DNA of 9,009 nt from Acidobacteriota bacterium (GCA_023418055.1 JAEZDP010000353.1:1-9009); one strand, 5' to 3'; shown: positions 1-7,733, counted from the first letter of the stretch. A program made the numbers and translations. The notes: generated by a model not told the origin, from the sequence alone.

Positions 1-79
1 GCGTGAGGGTGACCGCCCGTGTGTCGGCAAGCGGTACGAGCAGCAGAAGGACGAGGCAGCGGAACGTTCTGCGAAACAT
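1..79 (-). CDS. N-terminus of a secreted or periplasmic protein (partial, runs off left edge)
   Basis: An ATG at 79 (minus strand) opens 26 codons before the window ends. The peptide starts MFRRTFRCLVLLLLVPLA and continues ADTRAVTLT. It has a basic n-region (two Arg pairs), a core of Leu/Val residues, and a small-residue stretch compatible with signal peptidase I cleavage around residues 18-23. This is a textbook export signal, so the mature protein is probably periplasmic or extracellular. A Cys at residue 8 lies too early and too deep in the core to be a convincing lipobox. Only a G-rich run (GGGGG, about 5 bases before the ATG) could act as a ribosome-binding site. It lies on the same strand as the GMC oxidoreductase gene, 240 bp downstream of that gene's stop, so it may have its own promoter. 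The function cannot be read from this fragment. Confidence 0.55.
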   Translation of the reverse strand, partial: MFRRTFRCLVLLLLVPLADTRAVTLT

Positions 80-142
80 GGCGCCCCCGATCTCAGCGTG
101 TACGTCCGTGCTGCCGCGGCTCGCGGGCACAACTGTGGGCCA

Positions 143-168
143 CGCCGCCGCGACACGGGTGGGCGGCG
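143..168. other. GC-rich hairpin in the 240-bp intergenic gap
   Basis: CGCCGCC (143-149) and GGCGGCG (162-168) are perfect 7-bp inverted repeats around a 12-base loop. They lie between the end of the GMC oxidoreductase gene and the start of the secreted-protein gene, both on the minus strand. No T-run follows on either strand, so it is not a canonical intrinsic terminator. It could slow or stop transcription or be chance in GC-rich DNA. I see no coding sequence or convincing promoter in the rest of 80-319. Confidence 0.25.
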
Positions 169-304
169 CTGCGTGGTACGCGTCGGCAGTCGTACTCGTG
201 GCTGGGGAGGGAGTGTGCCAGCGGCAAGCATGAACCCGTTTATGGCGCAGAGCAAGTGCCGCAATCGGGCCCAGGCCACGGCGGCGCACGGGCCTGCAAC
301 ACCC

Positions 305-317
305 CCGTCGGCGACGG
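305..317 (-). terminator. Possible weak terminator hairpin just after the GMC oxidoreductase stop
   Basis: On the minus strand, a few bases after the TAG stop of the GMC gene, CCGTC and GACGG form a 5-bp GC stem around a 3-base loop, followed by GGGTGTTG. The stem is short and the T content after it is poor, so this is a weak candidate. It is reported because it sits where the minus-strand gene run appears to end. Confidence 0.25.
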
Positions 318-319
318 CA

Positions 320-1741
320 CTACGGCCGGACGCAGCGCGCCGCCATACGCGCTGCGAGCGCCGCGATCGTCAGCGCCGGGTTGACCGCGCCGCTCGTCGG
401 AAACACCGAGCTATCGGCCACGTACAGGTTGCGTATGCCGTGCACGCGCCCCTCGGGGTCCACCACGCTCGTGGCGGGGTCCTCGCCCATCCGGCATGTG
501 CCGCAGGCGTGAGCCAGCATCTCGTTGTCGTCTGCCGACTTCAGCACGCGGGTGCGGTAGGGCGCCAGGACGTCGCGCAAACGTCGCCGCGCCTGCGTCA
601 CCCGGCGGCGGTCGTCGGCGCTCATCGAGAAGTGCACCTCGATGTGTCCTGCCGCGTGCTGCACCACGCAGTTCTCCTCGCGTGCGAAGTCCTCGACGAT
701 GAGCGCCAGAATCGGCTTGTCGGCCAGGCCACGATGGACCTGCCGTGCGGCGTGGCGGGGAATGCCGAGCCACGAGCAGAACGCCGGCAGCATACGGCCG
801 ATCTTGCCCTCGAGTTGCGTGCGCGTCGGCGGCGGCCCGAACGACTGCACGTGCGCGCCGGGTGGCTCGTCGAGATCGAAGCGCAACTGCTTGCGCAACT
901 CGCGGTCGAACCGCGCGTGCGTGTCTACCACCACGAGATCCACGAAATGCCGCATCAACCCGCGCCCGACCAACTTCCTGCCTGGAGACGACGAATGCTC
1001 GAGACACTCGTGCGATCGCTGCAGCACGCCAGGCGAATGGAGCCCGCCTGCCGCGAGGAAGAAGCTGGACGCGCGCAGTCGTCCGGCGGCGCCGTTCCTC
1101 AGCACGTCGAGATGCGTGACCCGCGCCCCGTCACCGCCGAAGGCCTTTGCGCGGCAGTTGAGCAGCACCTGCGCGGCCAGCGTCTCGACCGCCGGCCGGA
1201 TGCAGGTGCGAACCACATCGTTCTTGCAGGGCTGTGGACACAGCGCGCCCTGGCATTCGGTACATGCGTCCACGAAGTCGCAGGCCAGCGGCAGCCGCGA
1301 GCAGTGGACGGGCCGATGCCGCAGGTGCTCGAACAACTCGGCGTTGGGCGGACTGAGCGCTGGACCATGGCTGACGCGATAGAGCCGTTCCACCTGCTCG
1401 TAGTACGGCTGCAGGTCGAGCGCCGTGAGCGGCCACGACGGATGATGGCGCTCGCCTTCCGGCCGCAGCGACGCGTCGAACTCCCACTCGCGGTAGCGCT
1501 GCATGGCCATGCCATACCAACTCGACGACCCTCCGAGTCCGGTGCCCACCATGGCCTGCTTGAACCTGCCCCGCGACGAGAACACGAAGTCGGAGCGCGG
1601 CTCGTCGCCCTGCTCGCAGAAGAGCACCTTCCAGCCCTGTTGGGCGAGCAGATACCCGAGGGTTCCCCCGCCATGACCGGTCCCCACCACGATTGCGTCC
1701 CAGGCGACAGCCTGTGCCTCATCAAGGTCGAGCGTGCGCAA
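320..1741 (-). CDS. GMC-family FAD-dependent oxidoreductase
   Basis: Predicted FAD enzyme that oxidises an alcohol, sugar or similar CH-OH substrate; the substrate cannot be read. Numbering is from the first TTG at 1744. A Rossmann dinucleotide motif ([12 protein letters not shown]) sits at residues 19-30. The flavin-contacting GxGLGGSS region is near 67-74. The C-terminal GMC signature has the catalytic-type His412 (HACGTCRMG) and the paired Asn455 ([10 protein letters not shown]). This His/Asn pair is that of choline and cholesterol oxidases, and the tail resembles gluconate-dehydrogenase-type flavoprotein subunits. A cysteine-rich stretch (C161, C164, C169, C173, C181) precedes the substrate domain. 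There is no signal peptide, so it is likely cytoplasmic. Two consecutive TTG codons could start it; the second (1741) is 6 bases from an AGGAGG, giving 473 aa. No ATG lies before the FAD motif. It is the last gene of the minus-strand run, 27 bp after the amidohydrolase. Family confident, substrate unknown. Confidence 0.9.
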   Translation of the reverse strand: MRTLDLDEAQAVAWDAIVVGTGHGGGTLGYLLAQQGWKVLFCEQGDEPRSDFVFSSRGRFKQAMVGTGLGGSSSWYGMAMQRYREWEFDASLRPEGERHHPSWPLTALDLQPYYEQVERLYRVSHGPALSPPNAELFEHLRHRPVHCSRLPLACDFVDACTECQGALCPQPCKNDVVRTCIRPAVETLAAQVLLNCRAKAFGGDGARVTHLDVLRNGAAGRLRASSFFLAAGGLHSPGVLQRSHECLEHSSSPGRKLVGRGLMRHFVDLVVVDTHARFDRELRKQLRFDLDEPPGAHVQSFGPPPTRTQLEGKIGRMLPAFCSWLGIPRHAARQVHRGLADKPILALIVEDFAREENCVVQHAAGHIEVHFSMSADDRRRVTQARRRLRDVLAPYRTRVLKSADDNEMLAHACGTCRMGEDPATSVVDPEGRVHGIRNLYVADSSVFPTSGAVNPALTIAALAARMAARCVRP

Positions 1742-1747
1742 CAATGT

Positions 1748-1753
1748 CCTCCT
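1748..1753 (-). promoter_or_regulatory. Shine-Dalgarno AGGAGG deciding a TTG start for the GMC gene
   Basis: AGGAGG reads on the minus strand at 1753-1748. The tandem codons TTG TTG follow after ACA. Spacing is 3 bases to the first TTG and 6 to the second, favouring the second (position 1741). This is the clearest ribosome-binding site in the minus-strand run and supports independent translation initiation of the oxidoreductase. Confidence 0.65.
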
Positions 1754-1768
1754 GAATCCAGTTGGCCA

Positions 1769-3496
1769 TCAGGGCGTGAAGGACTCCGCGCGAAACGTCT
1801 CGCGTCCTTCCTTCAACGTCCATAACACCTGCAGGCGATGCAGGTCGTGTGCGGCCACGGCGTAGGGGTCGCGATCGACCACGATGAGATCGGCGAACCG
1901 GCCGACGGTGATGGCCCCGCTCACGTCGTCCTCGAAGTTCACGTAGGCACCGCCGCTGGTGTAGGCCTGCAGCGCGGTGGTGAGGTCGAGGCGCTCCTCG
2001 GGCAGCCAGGCAGGATCGTCGGCAGACGCCTCGAGGTCCCTGCGGGTGACGGCCACCTGGATGGCGTGCCACGGGTTGACGGAGGTCACCGACCAGTCGC
2101 TGCCACCGGCCAGACGCGCCCCCGATCGTTGCAGCGACGCAAACGGGTAGAGATGCTGCGACCGCTGGGCGCCCAACCGCGGCTCGGTGAGATCGGTGAT
2201 GAAGGCGTCGGCAAAGGCCCACAGCGGCTGCATGTTCGCGACGACCCCCAGCGACGCGAACCGTTGGAGGTCGGCCGGGTGCACCAGCTGGATGTGCGCG
2301 AGATGGTGACGCCGGTCACGCGGACCGTTGGCGGCAACCGCGGCCTCCACCGCATCGAGCCCCTGACGGACCGCACGGTCGCCGATGGCGTGCATGTGCA
2401 CCTGGAAGCCCTCGCCGTCCAGTCGCGCGACGAGCGTCGTCAGCGCCGCATCGGTGAAGGTCGCCAGCCCGCTCGCTGTTCCTGCGGCGTCGGTGGAGTG
2501 TTCGCCGGGCAGGGGCACGTAGGGCTCGAGCAGCGCGGCTGTGCCCGCTTCGAGGACGCCGTCGAGAAAGAGCTTCGCGGACCCTGCCACGACTCCGCGC
2601 TCGACGACGCCGTCACGCAACGCGACGAGTCCGTCCACCTGGTCGGGCCCCGTCGTGGGATCCACACCGAGCGCCAGACGAGCGCGCGCCGTCAGCCGTC
2701 CGTCCCGCGCCAGGCTCCTGTAGGTGTCCACCATGGCGGGATCGGCGTTGGCTTCCTGAAACGACACGATGCCGACGCGCGCCATCATCGCGAGTGCTCG
2801 CACGAGCCCCGCTTCGTACTCCGCTGGTGTCGGAGCAGGCACATGGCGTCCCACGAGGCCCGCCGCCGACTCGCGTAGCACGCCTGTCGGCTCGCCGGCG
2901 CCATCGCGCTCGATGCGGCCGGCTGGAGGGTCTGGCGTCTCGCGCGTGATGCCAGCCACGCGCAGGGCCGCCGTGTTCACCCAGAGCGTGTGTCCGTCGG
3001 ATGAACTGAGCGCCGTCGGCTGGCCGCCCGTGAGACGATCGAGCGCCTGCAGGCTGGGCATGCCGCCCGGGAACGCGGTGAGGACGAAACCGCCGCCGAC
3101 CAGCCAGGGACGGCCGCGCTGCTCGCCCACGCAGCGCGCCACGCCTTCGAGCACCGCCTCGGCCGTCAGCAGGTCGTTGAGGTTGCACTGCGATAGTTCC
3201 ACACCTGCGCTCACCGGATGGACGTGCGCGTCGTGAAACGCCGGCAGCAGCACGCGTCCGCCGAGATCGACGACCGTGGTGTCCGGACCGGCTGCGGCTC
3301 GCACCTCGGCTTCCGACCCCACCACGACCAGCCGTCCGTCACGAACGGCAACCCCCTCCACGCGTCGCAGCGACGGGTCGAGCGTGATCACGGGCCCACC
3401 GAGAATGACCAGATCGGCCTGCGGCGAGGCCGGGACTGCACAGCCGGCCGGCAGCAGAGCCAGGCTTGCCACGACTGCGAGGCACCTGTCGCGCAT
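1769..3496 (-). CDS. Amidohydrolase family 3 (YtcJ-like) metal-dependent hydrolase, probable lipoprotein
   Basis: Hydrolyses C-N (amide or cyclic amide) bonds in an amidohydrolase-superfamily barrel; substrate unknown. Starting from ATG 3496 it is 575 aa, normal for YtcJ-like proteins. The frame stays open 91 codons upstream, but that stretch is arginine-rich and unlike a protein, while this ATG opens an export signal. Residues 1-19 are a signal with LALLPAGC, suggesting lipidation at Cys19; Pro at -3 is atypical. Family marks: urease-like beta strand [12 protein letters not shown] (29-40), PAFHDAHVH with metal ligands His91 and His93, KLFLDG with Lys308, [11 protein letters not shown] with His367/His369, RHHLAHIQ with His401, NMQP (421-424), and the catalytic Asp in GSDWSV (Asp467). 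The C-terminus closes with [13 protein letters not shown]. It lies 65 bp after the transglutaminase-like gene and 27 bp before the GMC gene, so it probably shares their transcript. Family very secure, lipoprotein status likely. Confidence 0.93.
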   Translation of the reverse strand: MRDRCLAVVASLALLPAGCAVPASPQADLVILGGPVITLDPSLRRVEGVAVRDGRLVVVGSEAEVRAAAGPDTTVVDLGGRVLLPAFHDAHVHPVSAGVELSQCNLNDLLTAEAVLEGVARCVGEQRGRPWLVGGGFVLTAFPGGMPSLQALDRLTGGQPTALSSSDGHTLWVNTAALRVAGITRETPDPPAGRIERDGAGEPTGVLRESAAGLVGRHVPAPTPAEYEAGLVRALAMMARVGIVSFQEANADPAMVDTYRSLARDGRLTARARLALGVDPTTGPDQVDGLVALRDGVVERGVVAGSAKLFLDGVLEAGTAALLEPYVPLPGEHSTDAAGTASGLATFTDAALTTLVARLDGEGFQVHMHAIGDRAVRQGLDAVEAAVAANGPRDRRHHLAHIQLVHPADLQRFASLGVVANMQPLWAFADAFITDLTEPRLGAQRSQHLYPFASLQRSGARLAGGSDWSVTSVNPWHAIQVAVTRRDLEASADDPAWLPEERLDLTTALQAYTSGGAYVNFEDDVSGAITVGRFADLIVVDRDPYAVAAHDLHRLQVLWTLKEGRETFRAESFTP

Positions 3497-3561
3497 CACG
3501 CGCCGAGTGTACCTGCAGCGCGCTCGCAGACCGCCCCGACGCTCTGAGACGAACGGGCCGG

Positions 3562-4356
3562 TTATCCCAACATCGCCAGCGACCCATCGTCCATCGGCAG
3601 GTCGCCTTCGCTCGTCGCGGTGATCTCCATCTCCGAGAGCACAACGTCTGCACCGTAGTTCGACAGGAAGGCGGTGTCGGCAGCATCCCGCCCGGTGGCG
3701 ATGCGCAGGAGGGTGGCTCGCGGCGCCAGCCGCGTCGCGTCCACGACCTGCCAGGCGCCGTCGACGCACGCTTCCACGACGGCGTGGAAATCCATGGGGT
3801 CGAGGCCAGGCGCGTACACGGCGACCAGTCGAGCCGGCACGCCCCTCGCTCTCAGGATGCCGATGACGAGGTGGGCGAAGTCGCGGCAGACGCCGCGTCG
3901 GGTGAGCAGCGTGTCGATGGCGCCGTCGGTGGGCCCGCTGGACCCACGGACGTACGCGACGCGCGAGGCCACCCAGTCCACCACCGCGGTGAGGAGCGCG
4001 CTGCCCTCGAGCAGGCCGAACTGGTCGGTGGCAAACGCCATCAACTTGTCGGCTTCCGCGTAGCGACTCGGCCGGAGGTACTCGATGAGGTCGGCGGGCG
4101 AAACCGCCAGGGGCTCCGCTCGTCCCTCGACAACTGCGCGGTAGTCGATGGTCACCTGCCCTGCCTCTGCCCGCACCCGATGGATGCGGCCGCGGTGACG
4201 CGCCGCGACCTGTTCCACGGGCAGCGGACGTCCGCCGGATGCCACCACGAGGGCTTCGTCGACGTGAGCAGGTCCTTCCGCCACGGCCAGTGACAACACG
4301 AGATCGGCAGGTCCGGTCACGTCGAGCACCAGGCGCCCCGTGACGGTACGCCTCAT
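3562..4356 (-). CDS. Transglutaminase-like cysteine peptidase/hydrolase family protein
   Basis: 264-aa protein of the bacterial transglutaminase-like superfamily, whose members act as cysteine peptidases, amidases or cross-linking enzymes. The Cys-His-Asp triad is visible: Cys157 in RRGVCRDFAH, His191 in MDFHAVVE, and Asp206 in WQVVDAT. Residues 1-75 form a beta-rich N-terminal domain (MRRTVTGRLVLDVTGPADLV). Residues 94-135 are helical and lead into the core. There is no signal peptide or transmembrane segment, so it is predicted to be cytoplasmic. The open frame extends 64 codons upstream, but that part is antisense-like arginine/proline sequence inside glpD. The start at 4356 overlaps the glpD stop in an ATGA with GAGG 7 bases upstream, a standard translational-coupling arrangement. 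Coupling implies matched expression with glpD, though no functional link is known to me. The reaction and substrate cannot be stated. Confidence 0.88.
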   Translation of the reverse strand: MRRTVTGRLVLDVTGPADLVLSLAVAEGPAHVDEALVVASGGRPLPVEQVAARHRGRIHRVRAEAGQVTIDYRAVVEGRAEPLAVSPADLIEYLRPSRYAEADKLMAFATDQFGLLEGSALLTAVVDWVASRVAYVRGSSGPTDGAIDTLLTRRGVCRDFAHLVIGILRARGVPARLVAVYAPGLDPMDFHAVVEACVDGAWQVVDATRLAPRATLLRIATGRDAADTAFLSNYGADVVLSEMEITATSEGDLPMDDGSLAMLG

Positions 4357-5924
4357 GGAAGGGCCTCGGCCGGGTCGGTGGCGTCGATGGCGGCTCGCGC
4401 CATGGCCATCTCTTCGACCAGCCGCGCGTCGGACCAGCCGAGTTCCTCGCGCATCAGGGCCGCCACCCTCGCCACGGCGCCTCGGCCGCGGTGGTCGGTG
4501 AAGGCCAGCCGGGTGCGGCGGAAGAGGAAGTCGACCACGCGCTCGCACGACTCCTCACGCACGGCGAACACGACCTGTGCGGCGATGTCGGGGGCCTCGT
4601 CACAGAGCGGCGCGCCAAGATCGGGGTGGTCCTGCGCGAGCGCCAGCACGCCACGCGCACGTCCGCCGAGCAGCGCGCGCAGGTGTTCGACGAGCGAGGC
4701 CGGACGGCCCGGGAGGACCGGCAGGGGGTCGAAGGCATTCCGTGCCCCCGGCAACATGGCCTGGTCGGTCGTCCCGCGCGTGCCGACGTCGAGCAGACGG
4801 CAGACGCGATTGGTGACGTCCTCGGCGATCGCGCGAAAGCCGGTGAGCTTGCCTCCCAGGACCGAGATGAGGCCGGCCGGGTCGTGTTCCGCCACGACGC
4901 GGTGCGCACGCGACACCGACGACTCGCTGCCATCGTCGCGCACCAGCGCACGCACACCGGCGTTGGTGAAGCGCACGGGGCCGGTCTCACCGACAAATGG
5001 CGTCACCGAGTCGCGCAGGTAGTCGATTTCGTCTCGTGTCGCACGCACGTCGGACGGGTCGGCGTCGAAGTCGAGGTCGGTGGTGCCGATCCACGCATAT
5101 CCGAGCCAGGGCAGGAAGAAGGTCAGTCGTCCATCGACGGCCGAGGGCAGCGCCAGCGCCGCCGCTGGCGGATTGGGGCAGGCCAGGTGGATGCCCTTCG
5201 TGGTGCGGATCCGCCCCGGGGCGTCGGTGAGCACGCCGGCGACTCTGTCGAACCACGGGCCCGACGCATTGACGACGACGCGCCCGTTGACTTCGATCTC
5301 GCGCTGGGCGATGAGGTCGTTGACGCGCAGTCCCGCGATGCGCCCGTTGCGCGTCGTGCATCCCACCACGCGCGCGTAGTTGCAGGCCATGGCGCCGTGG
5401 GCTTGCGCGTCGAGGATGTTCTCGAGGCACAGCCGCTCGGGCAGCGAGGCCTGCGCGTCGGAGTAGCTCGCAGCGCCCTGCAGTCCGTCGGGCGTCAGCC
5501 TCGGTTCTGCGGCAAGGGCCTCGGCCTGCGTCAGCATCGCGTGGCCGTCGAGGCTGCGGTCATAGCTGAGCAGGTCGTAGAGCCACATGCCCGCGCGCAT
5601 CTTGACGCGCGTGAACGCCGACTGCCGATAGAACGGCAGCAGGAAGCGCAGGGGCGTCACCAGGTGCGGAGCGATGCGCAGCAGGATCTCGCGTTCGCGC
5701 AGGTCGAGACGAACGAGCGCGAAGTCGTACATCTCGAGATATCGCAGGCCACCGTGGATCAGCCGTGTGGACCCTGCGGTGGTGCCGCTGCCGAAGTCAG
5801 CCTGTTCGAAGAGCGCCACCGACAGGCCGCGCCTGGCCGCGTCGCGCGCCACGCCGGCCCCGATGATGCCGCCGCCCACGATGAGGACGTCGAACGATTG
5901 GCGGTGGAGATCGGCGGCGCGCAT
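4353..5924 (-). CDS. glpD: FAD-dependent glycerol-3-phosphate dehydrogenase
   Basis: Oxidises sn-glycerol 3-phosphate to dihydroxyacetone phosphate and passes electrons to quinone at the inner face of the membrane. The 523-aa length fits the aerobic GlpD type, which lacks the extra iron-sulfur C-terminal domain of GlpA. Visible marks: FAD-binding VLIVGGGIIGAGVARDAA (13-30); SGTTAGSTRLIHGGLRYLE (46-64) with Arg54; YSDAQ (154-158); NASGPWFD (219-226); TKGIHL with His246; IGTTDLDF (279-286); AGVRALV with Arg325; and GGKLTGF with Lys359. By position, Arg54, His246, Arg325 and Lys359 match substrate/flavin-site residues of E. coli GlpD (my alignment from memory). Residues from about 390 form the C-terminal DAO_C helical domain ending in the RRTR region (469-472). 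It starts 18 bp after the gltX stop with no strong Shine-Dalgarno, suggesting read-through from gltX, and overlaps the next gene by 4 bp. Confidence 0.95.
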   Translation of the reverse strand: MRAADLHRQSFDVLIVGGGIIGAGVARDAARRGLSVALFEQADFGSGTTAGSTRLIHGGLRYLEMYDFALVRLDLREREILLRIAPHLVTPLRFLLPFYRQSAFTRVKMRAGMWLYDLLSYDRSLDGHAMLTQAEALAAEPRLTPDGLQGAASYSDAQASLPERLCLENILDAQAHGAMACNYARVVGCTTRNGRIAGLRVNDLIAQREIEVNGRVVVNASGPWFDRVAGVLTDAPGRIRTTKGIHLACPNPPAAALALPSAVDGRLTFFLPWLGYAWIGTTDLDFDADPSDVRATRDEIDYLRDSVTPFVGETGPVRFTNAGVRALVRDDGSESSVSRAHRVVAEHDPAGLISVLGGKLTGFRAIAEDVTNRVCRLLDVGTRGTTDQAMLPGARNAFDPLPVLPGRPASLVEHLRALLGGRARGVLALAQDHPDLGAPLCDEAPDIAAQVVFAVREESCERVVDFLFRRTRLAFTDHRGRGAVARVAALMREELGWSDARLVEEMAMARAAIDATDPAEALP

Positions 5925-5942
5925 CGGTGCAGGTCGGTCGGC

Positions 5943-7406
5943 TCACCCGAGACTGGGGACGAGGCCGACCGCCTCGTCGAGGCGACGGACCACCTGATCT
6001 CGCCCGAGCAGCGCCATCACGTCGAACAGGCCGGGACTGACGGTCCGTCCGGTGAGGGCCACGCGCAGGGCGTGAATGAGAGTGCCGGCCTTTGTGCCGG
6101 CACGTTCGGCTTCAGCCCTGACCAGCGTCTCGAGCGAGGCAGCATCGAAGGTCTGAAGGCTCACGAGGGCATCGCGCACCACGCGCAGCAGCGGCAGCGT
6201 GGCGCCCGTCAGATGTTTGCTCACGGCGGCCGGATCGTAGGCGACGGTTGTGACGAACGGGCGAATGCCGTCCACGAAATCGCCGAGCCGTCGGGCGCGG
6301 GGGCGCAGCAGCGCGAGCACCGCCAGCAGCCACGCCCGGCGATCGGCGTCGAAGGCCTCGGTCCAGAGTCCGGCCTCGACGAGCCAGGGACGCACAAGGG
6401 TCACCAGCCGCTCGTCACTCATGCGCATGAGGTGCTGGTTGTTCATCCACTCGAGCTTGTTGGCGTCGAAGACCGCATCACCGGTCGAGATCCCCTCGAG
6501 GCTGAAGCGCGCGATGAGGTCGTCGGCCTCGTGGAGTTCCGAGTCGTCGCCCGGCGACCAGCCGAGCAGCGCCAGGAAGTTGACGAGGGCTTCGGGTGCG
6601 AAGCCCTCACGCGCGTACTCCATGACCGACGTCGCGCCATGCCGTTTGCTCAGACGCTTCTTGTCGGGGCCGAGGATGAGCGGCACGTGCGCGAACACGG
6701 GCACCGGCATGCCCATCGCCTGGTAGATGAGCACGTGTTTCGGTGTGTTCGAGATGTGGTCGTCCCCACGCACCACATGCGAGATCGCCATGTCCACATC
6801 GTCGGCCACGACGCTCAGGTGGTAGGTGGGATGGCCGTCGGATCGCAGCAGGACGAAATCTTCGAGCTGCGCGTTCGAGAAGTGCACCTCGCCGTGCACG
6901 ACATCCGTGAAGGACGTGACGCCTTCGCGGGGCACGCGGAAGCGGATGGCCCGGGGCGTGCCGGCGGCCTCGCGTCGGCCGACGTCTTCGGGCGAGAGCA
7001 CCAGCGACGTGTTGGCGAGCGCATCGGACGTGTCCGCGACAGCGCCGGCGTCAGCCGCGGCGCGCAGCGCGCGCGTCTCCTCCGCCGTGCGGTAGTCGAA
7101 GTAGGCATGCCCGGCACGCACGAGTTCGTGGGCGAGCATCCGGTAGCGATCGAGCCGCTGCGACTGGAAGTAGGGCCCATGGGGGCCGCCGACGCCTGGG
7201 CCCTCGTCCCACGTCAGCCCGAGCCAGCGCAGGCCGTCGAGAATGCCCGTGACCATCTCGTCGGACGAACGCTCGACGTCGGTGTCTTCGATACGGAGGA
7301 CGAAGGTGCCCCCGTGGCGACGCGCAAGCAGCCAATTGAACAACGCGGTGCGCGCACCGCCCACGTGCAGGTAGCCGGTGGGGGATGGCGCAAATCGGAC
7401 ACGCAT
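5943..7406 (-). CDS. gltX: Glutamyl-tRNA synthetase
   Basis: Cytoplasmic class I aminoacyl-tRNA synthetase that charges tRNA-Glu with glutamate. The 487-aa length is typical. The HIGH signature appears as SPTGYLHVGGARTALFNWLL (8-27), the KMSKS signature as KKRLSKRHG (249-257), and RIEDTDVERS (38-47) and RGDDHISNTPKH (213-224) are conserved GluRS blocks. Residues from about 330 form the helical anticodon-binding domain, including TKAGTLIHALRVALTGR (438-454). The usual Cys-x-Cys zinc knuckle after the ribose-binding region is absent: the sequence there is AYFDYRTAEET (101-111), so a zinc-free variant. The ATG at 7406 gives the standard N-terminus MRVRFAPSPT. No good Shine-Dalgarno is visible. 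A GATC-rich tandem array begins only 20 bp upstream, so the promoter lies in or beyond it, or transcription reads through from the upstream tRNA-Ser. A TATCCT at 7424-7419 is a weak -10-like match. Confidence 0.97.
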   Translation of the reverse strand: MRVRFAPSPTGYLHVGGARTALFNWLLARRHGGTFVLRIEDTDVERSSDEMVTGILDGLRWLGLTWDEGPGVGGPHGPYFQSQRLDRYRMLAHELVRAGHAYFDYRTAEETRALRAAADAGAVADTSDALANTSLVLSPEDVGRREAAGTPRAIRFRVPREGVTSFTDVVHGEVHFSNAQLEDFVLLRSDGHPTYHLSVVADDVDMAISHVVRGDDHISNTPKHVLIYQAMGMPVPVFAHVPLILGPDKKRLSKRHGATSVMEYAREGFAPEALVNFLALLGWSPGDDSELHEADDLIARFSLEGISTGDAVFDANKLEWMNNQHLMRMSDERLVTLVRPWLVEAGLWTEAFDADRRAWLLAVLALLRPRARRLGDFVDGIRPFVTTVAYDPAAVSKHLTGATLPLLRVVRDALVSLQTFDAASLETLVRAEAERAGTKAGTLIHALRVALTGRTVSPGLFDVMALLGRDQVVRRLDEAVGLVPSLG

Positions 7407-7426
7407 GGTGGAAGACTCAGGATAAC

Positions 7427-7506
7427 GGATCGCGGATCGGGGATCGCGGATCGCGGATCGCGGATCGGGGATCGCGGATCGGGATCGGGATCGGGATCGG
7501 GATCGG
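7427..7506 (+). repeat. Tandem array: eight GGATCGC/GGATCGG heptamers running into four GATCGG hexamers
   Basis: Heptamers occupy 7427-7482 with seventh base C,G,C,C,C,G,C,G in order. The period then drops to six, with four perfect GATCGG units at 7483-7506. Each unit contains GATC, giving twelve GATC sites in 80 bp. The array lies in non-coding DNA between the tRNA-Ser and gltX, 20 bp upstream of the gltX start codon, so it would be in the leader or promoter of gltX. It is not a CRISPR: there are no spacers. The identical unit occurs inverted inside the P1 peptidase gene. Likely formed by replication slippage. Confidence 0.95.
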
Positions 7507-7576
7507 AAACTCTACTGGCCGAGGCACGGAAGGCGCCGGGCCTGCCGGCCGGGGCCGCGTTCCAGCGCAGTGGCTT

Positions 7577-7608
7577 GCCAGCCGGAGCGCCGCAGGGCGC
7601 GCGAAGGC

Positions 7609-7612
<4 letters not shown>
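7577..7612. repeat. Palindrome covering the tRNA-Ser CCA end and downstream DNA
   Basis: GCCAGCC (7577-7583) pairs perfectly with GGCTGGC (7606-7612), and within it GCGCC (7587-7591) pairs with GGCGC (7596-7600) around a 4-base loop. The outer right arm contains the complement of the tRNA discriminator base and CCA. On the minus strand this lies immediately 3' of tRNA-Ser and could act as a 3' processing or termination hairpin, although no T-run follows. It may also be one copy of a dispersed palindromic element; only one copy is in this window. Confidence 0.45.
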
Positions 7613-7702
<90 letters not shown>

Positions 7703-7711
7703 CCGACGGGA

Positions 7712-7733
7712 GCGGTCTCGAACAGGAAACCGC
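7712..7733. promoter_or_regulatory. Inverted repeat in the 64-bp divergent tRNA-Ser / peptidase spacer
   Basis: GCGGTCTC (7712-7719) and GAAACCGC (7726-7733) pair over 8 positions with one C-A mismatch around a 6-base loop. It sits in the short spacer that must hold the promoters for both tRNA-Ser (minus) and the P1 peptidase (plus). A -10-like TATCCT for the tRNA reads at 7747-7742 (minus) and a TAGACT for the peptidase at 7754-7759 (plus); neither has a good -35. If TAGACT is real, transcription would start almost at the ATG (7767), giving a leaderless mRNA. Operator function is inference. Confidence 0.25.

Noticed and set aside
98..1825. 575-codon plus-strand open frame
   Set aside because: Antisense to the GMC oxidoreductase, which has clear FAD and catalytic motifs; the antisense peptide has none.
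1838..2878. 346-codon plus-strand open frame inside the amidohydrolase locus
   Set aside because: Antisense to the amidohydrolase metal-ligand regions; no recognisable protein features or ribosome-binding site.
3497..3769. Longer N-terminus for the amidohydrolase (91 extra codons)
   Set aside because: The extension is Arg-rich, overlaps the end of the transglutaminase-like gene, and would bury the signal peptide that begins at 3496.
4357..4548. Longer N-terminus for the transglutaminase-like protein (64 extra codons)
   Set aside because: It lies in the glpD coding region in another frame, is Arg/Pro-rich, and the ATGA overlap with a GAGG site explains the start at 4356.
7427..7506. CRISPR array
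   Set aside because: Units are 6-7 bp and directly abut; there are no spacers and no cas genes nearby.
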